Position numbers and translations under genes: made by a program. From contig NZ_FLSP01000033.1 of NCBI RefSeq assembly GCF_900091315.1, forward strand, positions 16,596-80,595: a DNA stretch of 64,000 nt. Direction: 5' to 3'. Below, in pieces: positions 52,116 to 60,996 of the stretch. This stretch comes from Streptomyces sp. DI166 (GTDB taxonomy: Bacteria; Actinomycetota; Actinomycetes; Streptomycetales; Streptomycetaceae). Below the pieces are notes generated by a model. That model saw only the letters and a program-made list of their open reading frames with translations. It made no database searches and was not told where the DNA came from. Numbering within the stretch: position 1 is the stretch's first letter; each line of letters begins with the position of its first letter.

Positions 52116-52523
52116 GGTGGTCCTGCCTGCGGCTTCGCGTAGGGGTAGATATACCTGCATGCCTACCTGTGTTGCGTGCGCGCCCACCCGTACCGCAGGC
52201 GCAGGGTAGACCTCTGGTCGGCTGTTCACACGGCCCCCCTTCCGGTGCAGCGGGTGCCTCACTGTCCCCGCCGTCAGCGAAGGACGCACAAAGGTGTCAC
52301 TCGTGCGGGTGGAACTGGCGCCAGGGGAACGGAGATTGACGCTCGGACCCATACAATCCGCGCCTTCCGCGCGGCTGTGTCATTACGGCCGTATTCAACC
52401 TTGACCCGTTCATGCCAGGAATGGACGATGAGCGCGACCCGCACGTGCACGTCGCTGAACCACCCCCCGCTCCACTCCCCACTTCCGGAGATCCCGGAAT
52501 CCCTGGAGACACAAGGAGAATTC
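52116..52523. other. 408-base divergent intergenic region
   Basis: No gene supported. TTGACC (52401-52406), a 17-base spacer and GACGAT (52424-52429) form a plausible promoter for the carboxypeptidase gene, giving a leader of about 90 bases. The left half should hold the promoter of the RsbW-like gene, where GGTATA on the minus strand near 52149 stands out. Confidence 0.4.
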
Positions 52524-53873
52524 ATGCGACTTCGCATCCGAGGCTCGGGCGCCCGCGGCGGGAGACGCACCGCCGCCCTCGCCGCCCTCCTCGCCCTGGC
52601 GCTCGCGGCGCCCCTCTCCGCGAGCGTCACGGCCAACGCCGACAGCGCGACCCGCGCGGCCCCCTCGCCGGACGACATCCGCCAGTACGAGATCCACGTC
52701 CGCTCGACAGCGGCCGAGCGCACCGCGATCCAGCGGACGGGCGTCACCGTGGACGAGGTCGACGCGCACGGCCTGGTGGTCTCGGGCCGCGCCGACCAGA
52801 TCCGCGAACTGCGTCAACTGGGCTACGAGGTCACGCCGTCGGGCGCCGTACCGGACCGTTCGAGCGGCGCCGACGACCTGCGGCTGTTCGACTTCCCGTC
52901 GGCGGACTCGCGCTACCACAACTACGCGGAGATGACGAGCGAGATCAACTCCCTCGTCGCCGCCCACCCGACCCTCGCCAGCACCCGGGTGATCGGCCAG
53001 TCCTACCAGGGCCGGAACATCACCGCCATCAAGATCAGTGACAACGTGGCCACCGACGAGGCCGAGCCCGAGGTCCTCTTCACCCACCACCAGCACGCCC
53101 GCGAGCACCTCACCGTCGAGATGGCGCTGTACCTGCTGCGCGAGCTGACCTCCGACTACGGCACCGACTCACGCGTCACGAGCCTGGTCAACAGCCGGGA
53201 GATCTGGATCGTGCCGGACCTGAACCCGGACGGCGGCGAGTACGACATCGCCACCGGCTCCTACCGCTCCTGGCGCAAGAACCGGCAGCCCAACTCCGGC
53301 TCCTCGTACGTCGGTACCGACCTCAACCGCAACTGGGACTACCGCTGGGGCTGCTGCGGCGGCTCCTCCGGCTCGGCGTACTCCGAGACCTACCGGGGCC
53401 GTTCACCCGAGTCCGCGCCCGAGGTCAAGGTCGTGGCGGACTTCGTGCGCAGCCGGGTCGTCGGCGGCAAGCAGCAGATCAGGGCCGCGATCGACTTCCA
53501 CACCTACAGCGAACTGGTGCTGTGGCCCTTCGGGTACACCTACTCCGACACCACCACCGGCATGACCGCCGACGACCGCAACGCCTTCGCCACGGTCGGC
53601 CGGAAGATGGCGGCCAGCAACGGCTACACGCCGGAGCAGGCCAGCGACCTGTACATCACCGACGGGTCGATCGACGACTGGCTCTGGGGCGCCCAGAAGA
53701 TCTTCGCGTACACCTTCGAGATGTACCCGCGCTCCGGTGGCGGCGGCTTCTACCCGCCCGACGAGGTCATCGAGCGGGAGACGTCCCGGAACCGGGACGC
53801 CGTCCTGCAACTCCTGGAGAACGCGGACTGTATGTACCGCTCGATCGGCAAGGAGGCCCAGTACTGCTCGTAG
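52524..53873 (+). CDS. secreted M14 zinc carboxypeptidase
   Basis: 449 residues. Signal peptide (TAALAALLALALAAPLSASVTANA), a pro-region (52680-52870: RQYEIHVRSTAAERTAIQRTG ... YEVTPSGAVPD) and an M14 catalytic domain. Zinc ligands are in HHQHAREHLTVEM (H-x2-E) and the later AIDFHTYSEL histidine; the catalytic glutamate is in AYTFEMYPRSGG. LNPDGGEYD and DLNRNWDYRWG also match. Length agrees with secreted Streptomyces carboxypeptidases of the T type. ATG 52524 with AAGGAG six bases before it. Confidence 0.95.
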   Translation: MRLRIRGSGARGGRRTAALAALLALALAAPLSASVTANADSATRAAPSPDDIRQYEIHVRSTAAERTAIQRTGVTVDEVDAHGLVVSGRADQIRELRQLGYEVTPSGAVPDRSSGADDLRLFDFPSADSRYHNYAEMTSEINSLVAAHPTLASTRVIGQSYQGRNITAIKISDNVATDEAEPEVLFTHHQHAREHLTVEMALYLLRELTSDYGTDSRVTSLVNSREIWIVPDLNPDGGEYDIATGSYRSWRKNRQPNSGSSYVGTDLNRNWDYRWGCCGGSSGSAYSETYRGRSPESAPEVKVVADFVRSRVVGGKQQIRAAIDFHTYSELVLWPFGYTYSDTTTGMTADDRNAFATVGRKMAASNGYTPEQASDLYITDGSIDDWLWGAQKIFAYTFEMYPRSGGGGFYPPDEVIERETSRNRDAVLQLLENADCMYRSIGKEAQYCS

Positions 53874-53880
53874 GACTCCG

Positions 53881-54387
53881 TTACACGGATTCCTCTTCCT
53901 CGAAGTAGGCGTCCAGCACCTTGTCGAGCTGTGACTCCCACTCGCCGAAGACGCTCCTGGCCGGTGCCTCGATCTCGATCGGGTACCAGCGCCGGTCAGG
54001 AGTGTGCACGGTGACGGTGAACCGCTTGCCGAAGCGGGGCGTCTCCGTCTCCACGGCGCCGATCTCGTCCCAGCGGAACTCGCACTCCTGGTCGTCCAGG
54101 GCGAGCCGGACACCGCGCCGGTCGGCGACGATTCTCGCCCGCCGGTCGGCGGCCTCGAAGACGGGGCCGTCCTCCGCGACGTCCTCGTTCTCGTTCTCGT
54201 TCTCGGACTCCTCGACGACGGCCTCGGGTTCGGCCTCGGTCTCCGCGGCGGCTTCCGCCTCCGAGTCCGACGACTTGTCCGTCTTCTCCGACGAGTCGGC
54301 CACGGGCGCGGTGAGCCCGGGGACGAAAGCCGGGTCGAACCCGGCGCCTTCCAGGGGCTGGCTGCTCGATCCTATGCGCTGCTCCAC
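53881..54387 (-). CDS. acidic uncharacterised protein
   Basis: About 168 residues. A variable Glu/Ala/Ser-rich acidic N-terminal half (SSDSEAEAAAETEAEPEAV, ESENENENEDVAEDG) leads to a compact C-terminal domain (RRARIVADRRGVRLALDDQECEF, RWDEIGAVETETPRFGKRFTVTVHTPDRRWYPIEIE) resembling a PH-like beta sheet. The family is not recognised; it seems widespread in Streptomyces. GTG 54387 is a guess; GTG 54423 also fits. It converges with the carboxypeptidase gene, seven bases apart. Confidence 0.7.
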   Translation of the reverse strand: MEQRIGSSSQPLEGAGFDPAFVPGLTAPVADSSEKTDKSSDSEAEAAAETEAEPEAVVEESENENENEDVAEDGPVFEAADRRARIVADRRGVRLALDDQECEFRWDEIGAVETETPRFGKRFTVTVHTPDRRWYPIEIEAPARSVFGEWESQLDKVLDAYFEEEESV

Positions 54388-54441
54388 AGCGGGCAGTATG
54401 GTCGAAGATCCTGTGCCGCACACAGCCAGCCCCCTGCATCG

Positions 54442-55878
54442 TTATACGAAGATGCTCAATCCCGCGGCCACCACGAACCCGACCACCGACAGCACCGTCT
54501 CCAGCACGGTCCAGGTCTTGAGGGTGTCGCGCTCGCTGATGCCGAAGTACTTGGCGACCATCCAGAAGCCGCCGTCATTGACGTGCGAGGCGAAGATGGA
54601 GCCCGCCGAGATGGCCATGATGACCAGGGCGACGAAGGCCTGCGAGTGGTCGCCCTCGGACAGCAGCGGCGCCACGATGCCGGCCGTGGTGACGATGGCC
54701 ACCGTCGCCGAGCCCTGCGCGACCCGCAGCACCACGGAGATCAGGTAGGACAGCACGATCACCGGCAGGCCCACGTCGTTGAAGGTGTCCGACAGCGCCT
54801 GCGCCACTCCGCTGGCCTTCAGTACGGCGCCGAAGACCCCGCCCGCGCCGACCACCAGCAGGATGTTGCCGACCGGCTTGAGGGACGAAGTGGACACCGT
54901 CTCCAGGGACTTGCGGGACCAGCCGCGCCGGATGCCGAGCACGTAGTAGGCGAGCAGCAGCGCGATCGTCAGGGCGACGAAGGGGTGCCCGAAGAACTCC
55001 ACGACCGAGCGCCCGGTGGACGGGTCGAGGGCGATGGAGGAGAAGGTGGCCGCGAGGATCAGCACCAGCGGGGTACCGATGATGGCGAGCACGGTACCGA
55101 GGGCGACGGGCTCCTCCCGCGGCTCGCCCTGCTCGGCGCGCACCGCCCGCTTGGCCTCCTCGGCGGCCTCCACCATGTCCTGCGGTACGGCGACGAAGAT
55201 GCGGCGGCCGATCCAGGCGGAGAACACCCAGGCGGCGAGTACGGCCGGGATGCCGCAGACCACGCCCATGAGGATGACCCAGCCGAGGTCGACGTGGAGG
55301 AGTCCGGCGGCGGCGACCGGGCCGGGGTGCGGGGGCAGGAAGGCGTGGGTCATCGACAGGCCCGCCAGCAGGGGCAGGCAGTACAGCAGGATCGACTTGC
55401 CGGAGCGCTTGGCGGCGGCGTAGACGATCGGCGCGAGGACGAAGATGCCGACGTCGAAGAAGACCGGGATGCCGAAGACGACACCGGTGACGCCCATGGC
55501 GAGCGGTGCCCGCTTCTCGCCGAACAGGCCCAGCAGCCGGGAGGCCAACACCTCGGCGCCGCCGCTGACTTCGAGGATGGCGCCGAGCATGGTCCCGAGG
55601 CCGATGATGATGGCGACATGGCCGAGGATGCCGCCCATGCCGGACTCGATGGTCGAGACGGCGTCGGAGCGCTGGACGGTGCCGAAGAGTTCGGTGACGG
55701 AGAGTCCGGCGAGCAGGCCGACGGCTATGGAGACGGCGAGCAGCGCGACGAACGGCTGGAGCCGCGCCTTGATGATGAGGAAGAGCAGCAGGGCGATGCC
55801 GATGGCGGCGACGGTCAGCAGACCGGCGGTGCCGTCGATGAGCAGGAGCAGTCCGCCGGTGTGCGGGGGTGGGGTCAT
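54442..55878 (-). CDS. GntP-family gluconate / sugar-acid permease
   Basis: 478 residues, about twelve helices, GntP/GntT family of H+ symporters. The family patterns AFLPPHPGPVAAAGLLHVDLG and GAGGVFGAVLKASGVAQALSD, with FASHVNDGGFWMVAKYFG near the C-terminus, are present. Substrates in this family include gluconate, related sugar acids and D-serine-like compounds. It is the last gene of the leftward catabolic series kinase-iclR-(IS)-ridA-gntP, 102 bases after ridA. Confidence 0.93.
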   Translation of the reverse strand: MTPPPHTGGLLLLIDGTAGLLTVAAIGIALLLFLIIKARLQPFVALLAVSIAVGLLAGLSVTELFGTVQRSDAVSTIESGMGGILGHVAIIIGLGTMLGAILEVSGGAEVLASRLLGLFGEKRAPLAMGVTGVVFGIPVFFDVGIFVLAPIVYAAAKRSGKSILLYCLPLLAGLSMTHAFLPPHPGPVAAAGLLHVDLGWVILMGVVCGIPAVLAAWVFSAWIGRRIFVAVPQDMVEAAEEAKRAVRAEQGEPREEPVALGTVLAIIGTPLVLILAATFSSIALDPSTGRSVVEFFGHPFVALTIALLLAYYVLGIRRGWSRKSLETVSTSSLKPVGNILLVVGAGGVFGAVLKASGVAQALSDTFNDVGLPVIVLSYLISVVLRVAQGSATVAIVTTAGIVAPLLSEGDHSQAFVALVIMAISAGSIFASHVNDGGFWMVAKYFGISERDTLKTWTVLETVLSVVGFVVAAGLSIFV

Positions 55879-55980
55879 GGTGGGCCTCTGGCTAAGGACA
55901 TACAGCTTTCGGGCAGGGGGGATCGCGGCATGGCCCGTCTTGGGCCATGCCGGGTGCGGTGTACGGGAAGTGAGGGATCG

Positions 55981-56400
55981 TCAGCCGAGGACGGCGAGGG
56001 CGTCGATCTCGATGAGGAGGCCCGCCGGGAGGCCGACGTAGACGGTGGTGCGGGCGGCGGGCGGGGCGGTGAGCCGCTGCGCCTCGAAGTAGGCGTTGTA
56101 GATGTCGTTCATCTCGGCGAAGTGGGCGACGTCGGTGAGGTACACGCGGATCATCATCACGTCGTCCCAGCTCGCGCCGCCCTCCTCCAGGATCGCCTTG
56201 ACGTTGTCGAGGGTCTGGAGGGTCTGTTCGCGCAGGGTGGGCCCGGCGGGCGTGGGCGGCTTGCCCTCCTCGGCGGGCAGGAAGCCGACCTGGCCCGCGA
56301 CCTGGAGGATGTTGCCCTTGCGCACCCCGTGGGAGAACTTCGCGGGCGGGGTGGTGTGGGTCTTCGGGGTAAGCGCGGTCTTCTCGATCTTGCCGGTCAT
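55981..56400 (-). CDS. ridA: RidA-family enamine/imine deaminase
   Basis: 139 residues of the YjgF/YER057c/UK114 family. Core motifs include GNILQVAGQVGF, LREQTLQTLDNVKAILEEGGASWDDVMMIRVYLTDVAHF, and PPAARTTVYVGLPAGLLIEIDALAVL with the Arg that binds substrate. It hydrolyses reactive enamines/imines such as those formed by PLP-dependent deaminases, fitting the deaminase gene at 59714. Its start lies 20 bases from the left end of the IS element, with GAAGGAAGG as ribosome site. Confidence 0.92.
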   Translation of the reverse strand: MTGKIEKTALTPKTHTTPPAKFSHGVRKGNILQVAGQVGFLPAEEGKPPTPAGPTLREQTLQTLDNVKAILEEGGASWDDVMMIRVYLTDVAHFAEMNDIYNAYFEAQRLTAPPAARTTVYVGLPAGLLIEIDALAVLG

Positions 56401-56552
56401 CGGGACCTTCCTTCGTGGATACCCCCGGCTTCAGCCGGGGGAGGAAACGAAGCTCCTGCGGAGCAGGGCAGGGAATGCCGGTTCGCCGCCGGGGCGGACG
56501 GGCGTCCTCCGGCCACCGGCCAACAGTCGCCTCTCACACGGAAGCTGATTCA

Positions 56553-57770
56553 ATGGGAGGCGTGACGCAACAGGTCAAGCGGGCTTTCAAGTACCGCTTC
56601 TACCCAACGGACGAGCAGGCAGCCGAGCTGTCCCGCACGTTCGGCTGCGTCCGCCTCGTCTACAACAAGGCGCTGGAGGAACGCACCCGGGCTTGGTACG
56701 GCGAGCAGCGCCGCGTCTCCTACGTGCAGTCGTCGGCTGCACTGACGGAGTGGAAGAAGACCGGGGAACTCGCCTTCCTGACGGAGGTGTCCTGCGTCCC
56801 GCTTCAGCAGGCGCTGCGCCACCTTCAGACGGCGTTCGGGAACTTCTTCGCCAAGCGCGCGAAGTACCCCCGGTTCAAGTCGCGGAAGAAGTCCCGCGCG
56901 TCGGCCGAGTACACCCGCTCCGGCTTCAAGTTCCGGGACGGAAAGCTGACGCTGGCGAAGATGGCCGAGCCGTTGGACATCCGCTGGTCGCGTCCGCTCC
57001 CAGAGGGTGCGGTGCCGACGACGGTGACCGTGTCCCGCGACAGTGCCGGGCGCTGGTTCGTGTCGATGCTGTGCGACGACCGGATTGCTCCGGCTCCGGC
57101 CACCACGAGCGCGGTCGGTATCGACGCGGGCATAACCAGCCTCGTGACCCTGTCGACCGGGCAGAAGGTCGCCAACCCCCGGCACGAGCGCCGCGACCGT
57201 GCCCGTCTCGCCAAGGCGCAGCGGGAGCTGTCCCGCAAGGAGAAGGGCTCCGCGAACCGGGAGAAGGCCCGGCGCCGTGTCGCGAAGGTCCACGCCCGGA
57301 TCGTCGACCGGCGCCGCGACTTCCTCCACAAGCTGTCGACTCGACTCGTCCGTGAGAACCAAACGGTCGTGATCGAGGACCTCACCGTCCGCAACCTGCT
57401 GAAGAACGGCAAGCTCGCGCGCGCCATCAGCGACGCGTCGTGGACGGAGCTCCGCTCCATGCTGGAGTACAAGTGCGCCTGGTACGGGCGCGAACTCGTT
57501 GTGATCGACCGCTGGTTCCCCAGCTCCAAGCTGTGCGGGGCCTGTGGCACGGTCGCGGCGAGGATGCCGCTGAACGTCCGTGAGTGGACGTGCGACTGCG
57601 GCGTGGTGCATGACCGCGATGTGAACGCGGCTCGCAACATCCTGGCCGCCGGGCTGGCGGCGTCTGCCTGTGGAGACGGTGTAAGACCTCAACGGGAGTC
57701 CTCCCGGACGGGGCGGTCGTCGGTGAAGCAGGAATCCCAGCGGGCGACCGCTGGAATCCCCCGCCTTTAG
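56553..57770 (+). CDS. tnpB: TnpB, RNA-guided nuclease of IS200/IS605 type
   Basis: 405 residues. N-terminal OrfB helix-turn-helix region (KRAFKYRFYPTDEQAAELSRTFG, RLVYNKALEERTRAWY), wedge/REC-like part, and RuvC domain with Asp in VGIDAGITSLVT, Glu in VVIEDLTVRNLL and Asp in HDRDVNAARNI. Zinc-finger cysteines are in KLCGACG and CDCGVVHDRD. All catalytic residues are present, so it is predicted active, guided by an RNA from the element's right end. ATG 56553 is chosen with GGAAG upstream; the frame is open further left. Confidence 0.94.
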   Translation: MGGVTQQVKRAFKYRFYPTDEQAAELSRTFGCVRLVYNKALEERTRAWYGEQRRVSYVQSSAALTEWKKTGELAFLTEVSCVPLQQALRHLQTAFGNFFAKRAKYPRFKSRKKSRASAEYTRSGFKFRDGKLTLAKMAEPLDIRWSRPLPEGAVPTTVTVSRDSAGRWFVSMLCDDRIAPAPATTSAVGIDAGITSLVTLSTGQKVANPRHERRDRARLAKAQRELSRKEKGSANREKARRRVAKVHARIVDRRRDFLHKLSTRLVRENQTVVIEDLTVRNLLKNGKLARAISDASWTELRSMLEYKCAWYGRELVVIDRWFPSSKLCGACGTVAARMPLNVREWTCDCGVVHDRDVNAARNILAAGLAASACGDGVRPQRESSRTGRSSVKQESQRATAGIPRL

Positions 57771-57785
57771 GCGGGGGAGGAAGTC
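57737..57785 (+). ncRNA. 3' end of candidate omega-RNA (guide RNA scaffold) of tnpB
   Basis: Two consecutive hairpins overlap the end of tnpB: CCAGCGG-GCGA-CCGCTGG (57737-57754) and the right-end hairpin (57758-57777). By analogy with characterised TnpB systems the RNA scaffold ends near 57785 and the guide is the flank that follows (from 57786), which here is the 3' end of iclR. The 5' end is unknown. Inferred, not shown. Confidence 0.5.
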
Positions 57786-58545
57786 AAGGGGCGTCCTTTG
57801 CTGGGGTCTTGCCGGAGTACTCGCCGGTGATCTCGTCCGCGGTACGGCGGACCAGCGGCAGCAGGGTGAGGAGTTCGTCGGCGGTGACGACGACATTGGG
57901 CGCGGAGACCGACATGGCGGCGGCGACCCGGCCGTCGGCGCCCCGGACGGGGGCGGCGACGCAGTTGATGGACTCCTCGTGGCCCCCGAGGTCGGAGGCC
58001 CAGCCCTGTTCGCGTGCCTTGTCCAGCTCGCGCAGGAAGGCGGCGGCGTTCGGCGTCGAACGGGACGTGTACATGGGGTAGTCGAGCTTCTCCGCGAGGG
58101 CGCGGCGCTCGGGCTCGGGCAGGTCGGCGAGGAGCAGCTTGGCCACGGCGGCGACGGTGATGGCGACCGGCTTGCCGATCCGCGAGTACATGCGCACCGG
58201 GTAGCGGCTCTCCACCTTGTCGATGTAGAGGACCTCGTCCTCCTCGTACACGGCGAGGTGGACGGTGTGGCCGATCCGCTCGTTGAGGCGGACCAGGTGG
58301 GGGTGGGCGATCTCGCGGATGTCGAGGTTCTCCATCGCCTCCTGGGCGAGGGCGATGAGCCGGGCGCCGAGGCGGTAGCGCTGGTCGGACTGGCGGTAGA
58401 CCATGCCGTGCTCGTGCAGGGTGCGCAGCAGGCGCAGCGCGGTGGACTTGTGCACGCCCAGGCGGTCGGCGACGGTGCCGAGGTCGGCGGGGCCCTCGGC
58501 GAGCAGCGGCAGGATGCTGAGCGCGCGGTCGACGGTCTGGCTCAT
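57784..58545 (-). CDS. IclR-family transcriptional regulator (3' end altered by IS)
   Basis: 253 residues. N-terminal winged helix (SQTVDRALSILPLLAEGPADLGTVADRLGVHKSTALRLLRTLHEHGMV) and IclR effector domain (YIDKVESRYPVRMYSRIGKPVAITVAAVAKLLLADL, GGHEESINCVAAPVRGADGRVAAAMSVSAP). Its ATG overlaps the kinase stop (ATGA at 58542-58545). The stop codon lies in the GTCAA right end of the IS element, so the last codons have changed. It probably controls the sugar-acid and D-amino-acid genes nearby. Confidence 0.93.
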   Translation of the reverse strand: MSQTVDRALSILPLLAEGPADLGTVADRLGVHKSTALRLLRTLHEHGMVYRQSDQRYRLGARLIALAQEAMENLDIREIAHPHLVRLNERIGHTVHLAVYEEDEVLYIDKVESRYPVRMYSRIGKPVAITVAAVAKLLLADLPEPERRALAEKLDYPMYTSRSTPNAAAFLRELDKAREQGWASDLGGHEESINCVAAPVRGADGRVAAAMSVSAPNVVVTADELLTLLPLVRRTADEITGEYSGKTPAKDAP

Positions 58546-59600
58546 GGGGTGGGTACCTCCTCCTCGGCCCGTGGATCGGCCTGTGTCCAGCCGGGGCCGA
58601 GTCGAAGTCTCCCCCACGTCTCGTCCGGTACGGCGGCCAGGCGGTCGGCGGTGTCGCGGGCGGGGGGTACGGCTAGGTCGCCGGGGGTGGTGAGGGCGGC
58701 GGCGGCCCAGAGGTGGCCGTGGCGCAGCCGGGCGCGGTCGGGCAGGCCGCGCAGGGTGGCGGAGAGGAAGCCGGCGGCGAAGGCGTCCCCGGCGCCGGTG
58801 GTGGCGACGACGTCCACGGCGAGGGCGGGCTGGAAGACGCCGGGCGCGTCGCCGTGGAAGAGGGTCGCCCCTCGGGCGCCTTCCTTCACGACCAGCACCT
58901 CGGGCTCGGGCAGCAGTTCCCGGACCTGTTCGGGACCGCCGGTCACACCCCAGACGCCGTGCGCCTCGTCCTCCCCCACGAACACGATGTCCGCGCCGCG
59001 CGCCAGCTCCAGCAGCACCCCGGGACCGGCGGCGTCCGGCCACAGCCCGGGCCGGTGATTGACGTCGAAGGAGACCAGCGGGCGCCCCGGCCGGGGTGCC
59101 GTCAGTTCCCGCAGCAGCCCCAGGCAGTCGGCCGACAGGGCCGCCGTGATCCCGGACAGATGCAGCACCCGGCACGCGCGTACGGCGTCCAGGTCCACGT
59201 TGGCGACGCCCATCACGGAGGCCGCCGAGCCCGCGCGGTAGTACGCCACCTCGTGCGCGTCCGTCCCCCGGTCCCCCGCGGTGCGGAAGTACAGCCCCGT
59301 CGGGCGCGCCGGGTCGCGGCGGACGGCGGAGACGTCGACGCCCCAGCCGCCGACGGCGTCGAGGAGGTGGTCGCCGAAGCCGTCGGCGCCGACCCGGCTC
59401 ACCCAGCGCGCGGAGTGTCCGGCGGCGGCCAGGGCGCAGGCCACGTTGGACTCGGCGCCGCCGATGGACCGGTCGAAGGAGGGCACGTCGGCGAGGCGGC
59501 CCGGCCGGGTGGGCAGGAACGCGACCATGGACTCGCCGAGCGCGACCACGTCGACGGCGCCTTCGACGCGGGGGGTGTCGCAGGGTCCGGTACCGGTCAC
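58542..59600 (-). CDS. PfkB-family carbohydrate kinase (2-keto-3-deoxygluconate kinase-like)
   Basis: About 352 residues. N-terminal PfkB pattern (DVVALGESMVAFLP, SFDRSIGGAESNVACALAAAGHSA) and C-terminal catalytic motif VVATTGAGDAFAAGFLSATLRGL with Asp base. The insertion and the pair with a GntP permease and IclR regulator point to 2-keto-3-deoxygluconate or a related sugar acid, but substrate is not certain. GTG 59600 is preferred, with GGGGGA before it; the frame also offers a TTG at 59618. First gene of the leftward series. Confidence 0.88.
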   Translation of the reverse strand: MTGTGPCDTPRVEGAVDVVALGESMVAFLPTRPGRLADVPSFDRSIGGAESNVACALAAAGHSARWVSRVGADGFGDHLLDAVGGWGVDVSAVRRDPARPTGLYFRTAGDRGTDAHEVAYYRAGSAASVMGVANVDLDAVRACRVLHLSGITAALSADCLGLLRELTAPRPGRPLVSFDVNHRPGLWPDAAGPGVLLELARGADIVFVGEDEAHGVWGVTGGPEQVRELLPEPEVLVVKEGARGATLFHGDAPGVFQPALAVDVVATTGAGDAFAAGFLSATLRGLPDRARLRHGHLWAAAALTTPGDLAVPPARDTADRLAAVPDETWGRLRLGPGWTQADPRAEEEVPTP

Positions 59601-59713
59601 GATCGTCGTATCCCCCAACCTTGTGTTCGTGTTGGGCGAGATGTTAGACAGCAGTTAGCGATATACGCAATGAACGTTGCAATCAATGCAACGTCCCTGA
59701 TCAGGGAGGCTCC

Positions 59714-60979
59714 ATGGCCGTTGAAGCGCTCGCCCGGCTCGCCGAGGAACGTGTCGACCACCGCTTCAAGGGCCTGCCGCCGGACGCCGCGGGCCTGACG
59801 GTCGGCGAGCTGGCGGCCGAGCGGCGCAACCTCTTCACGGGCGGTTTCGCCACCCCCGTACTGGCCCTGTCCGCCGAGCGCCTGGAGCACAACCTGCGCC
59901 TGATGGAGACCTACGCCGCCCGGCACGGCCTCGCCTTCGCCCCGCACGGCAAGACCTCCATGGCCCCGCAGCTCTTCCAGCGCCAGATCGAGCACGGCGC
60001 CTGGGGCATCACCCTCGCCGTGCCGCACCAGGTGTGGGTGGCTCGTGAGTTCGGGATCGAGCGGGTCTTCCTCGCCAACGAGCTGGTGGACGCGGCGGCC
60101 CTGCGCCGCGTCGCCGCCGACCTGGCCGCCGACCCGTCCTTCCGGTTCGTCTGCTACGTCGACTCCGTGCGCGGTGTGGAACTGATGGACGCGGCCCTTG
60201 AGGGCGCCACCCGGCCGGTGGACGTGGTCGTGGAGCTGGCGGCCGGGGAAGGCGCGCGGACCGGGGTGCGCACCGAGGCGGAGTGCGCGGCGGTCGCGGA
60301 CGCGGTGGCGGCGGCGCGGGGGCTGCGGCTGGTGGGGGTCGCGGGGTACGAGGGCGAGGTGCCGCAGGCGACGCCGGAGCGGGTGCACGCGTGGCTGCGC
60401 CGGCTGGTCGCACTGGCCGCCGACTTCGACAAGGCCGGGCGCTTCGACGGCACGGACGAGATCGTCGTCAGCGCGGGCGGCAGCGCCTGGTTCGACGCGG
60501 TCGCGGACGTCTTCGCGGAGATCCCGGGCCTGTCCCGCCCGGTACTGAAGCTGCTGCGCTCCGGCGCGTACGTCTCGCACGACGACGGCCACTACCGCAA
60601 GCTCACCCCGTTCAACCGGGTCCCCGAGGAGGGCGCCCTGGAGCCCGCGTTCCGGCTGTGGGCGCAGGTCGTCTCCCGGCCCACGCCGGAGCAGGCGTTC
60701 GTCAACGCGGGCAAGCGGGACGCGGCCTACGACCTGGACCTGCCCTTCGCCCAGGTGGTGCGGCGGGACGGGGCGGAGCGGGCGGCGGCCGGGATCGAGG
60801 TGACCGCCCTGTCCGACCAGCACGCCTGGCTGCGCACCGGTCCGGAGGCGGACCTGGAGGTCGGCGACTGGGTCGGCCTGGGCCTGTCCCACCCGTGCAC
60901 GTCCTTCGACAAGTGGCCGCTGATCCCGGTCGCGCAGGCGGACGGCACGGTAGTCGACTACATCCGTACGTTCTTCTAG
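59714..60979 (+). CDS. PLP-dependent D-amino-acid deaminase (D-threonine aldolase / D-serine dehydratase-like fold)
   Basis: 421 residues of the alanine-racemase fold III group. The PLP lysine is in FAPHGKTSMAPQL. The C-terminal D-ser_dehydrat-like region SHPCTSFDKWPLIPV carries the His and Cys expected to bind a metal. LFTGGFATPVLALSAERLEHNLRLM opens the barrel. It should turn D-serine/D-threonine-like amino acids into keto acids plus ammonia; imine products suit RidA. ATG 59714 with GGGAGG before it. Divergent from the kinase gene. Confidence 0.9.
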   Translation: MAVEALARLAEERVDHRFKGLPPDAAGLTVGELAAERRNLFTGGFATPVLALSAERLEHNLRLMETYAARHGLAFAPHGKTSMAPQLFQRQIEHGAWGITLAVPHQVWVAREFGIERVFLANELVDAAALRRVAADLAADPSFRFVCYVDSVRGVELMDAALEGATRPVDVVVELAAGEGARTGVRTEAECAAVADAVAAARGLRLVGVAGYEGEVPQATPERVHAWLRRLVALAADFDKAGRFDGTDEIVVSAGGSAWFDAVADVFAEIPGLSRPVLKLLRSGAYVSHDDGHYRKLTPFNRVPEEGALEPAFRLWAQVVSRPTPEQAFVNAGKRDAAYDLDLPFAQVVRRDGAERAAAGIEVTALSDQHAWLRTGPEADLEVGDWVGLGLSHPCTSFDKWPLIPVAQADGTVVDYIRTFF

Positions 60980-60996
60980 GCCGAGGGAGGCCCGCT

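Larger units (their letters stand above)
56421..57785 (+). mobile_element. IS200/IS605-type element carrying tnpB only
   Basis: Left end: hairpin CCCCCGGC-TTCA-GCCGGGGG (56422-56441) followed by GAGGAA. Right end: hairpin CCCCCGCC-TTTA-GGCGGGGG (57758-57777) followed by GAGGAAGTCAA. These subterminal hairpins are typical of the family and are matched at both ends. There is no tnpA (Y1 transposase), so mobility would need one in trans. The element sits exactly between iclR and ridA, about 20 bases before the ridA ATG. Precise ends (about 56421 and 57785) are inferred. Confidence 0.9.

Noticed and set aside
56421..57785. matched hairpins as CRISPR-like repeats
   Set aside because: Only two copies exist, one at each end of tnpB, as expected for IS200/IS605 ends.
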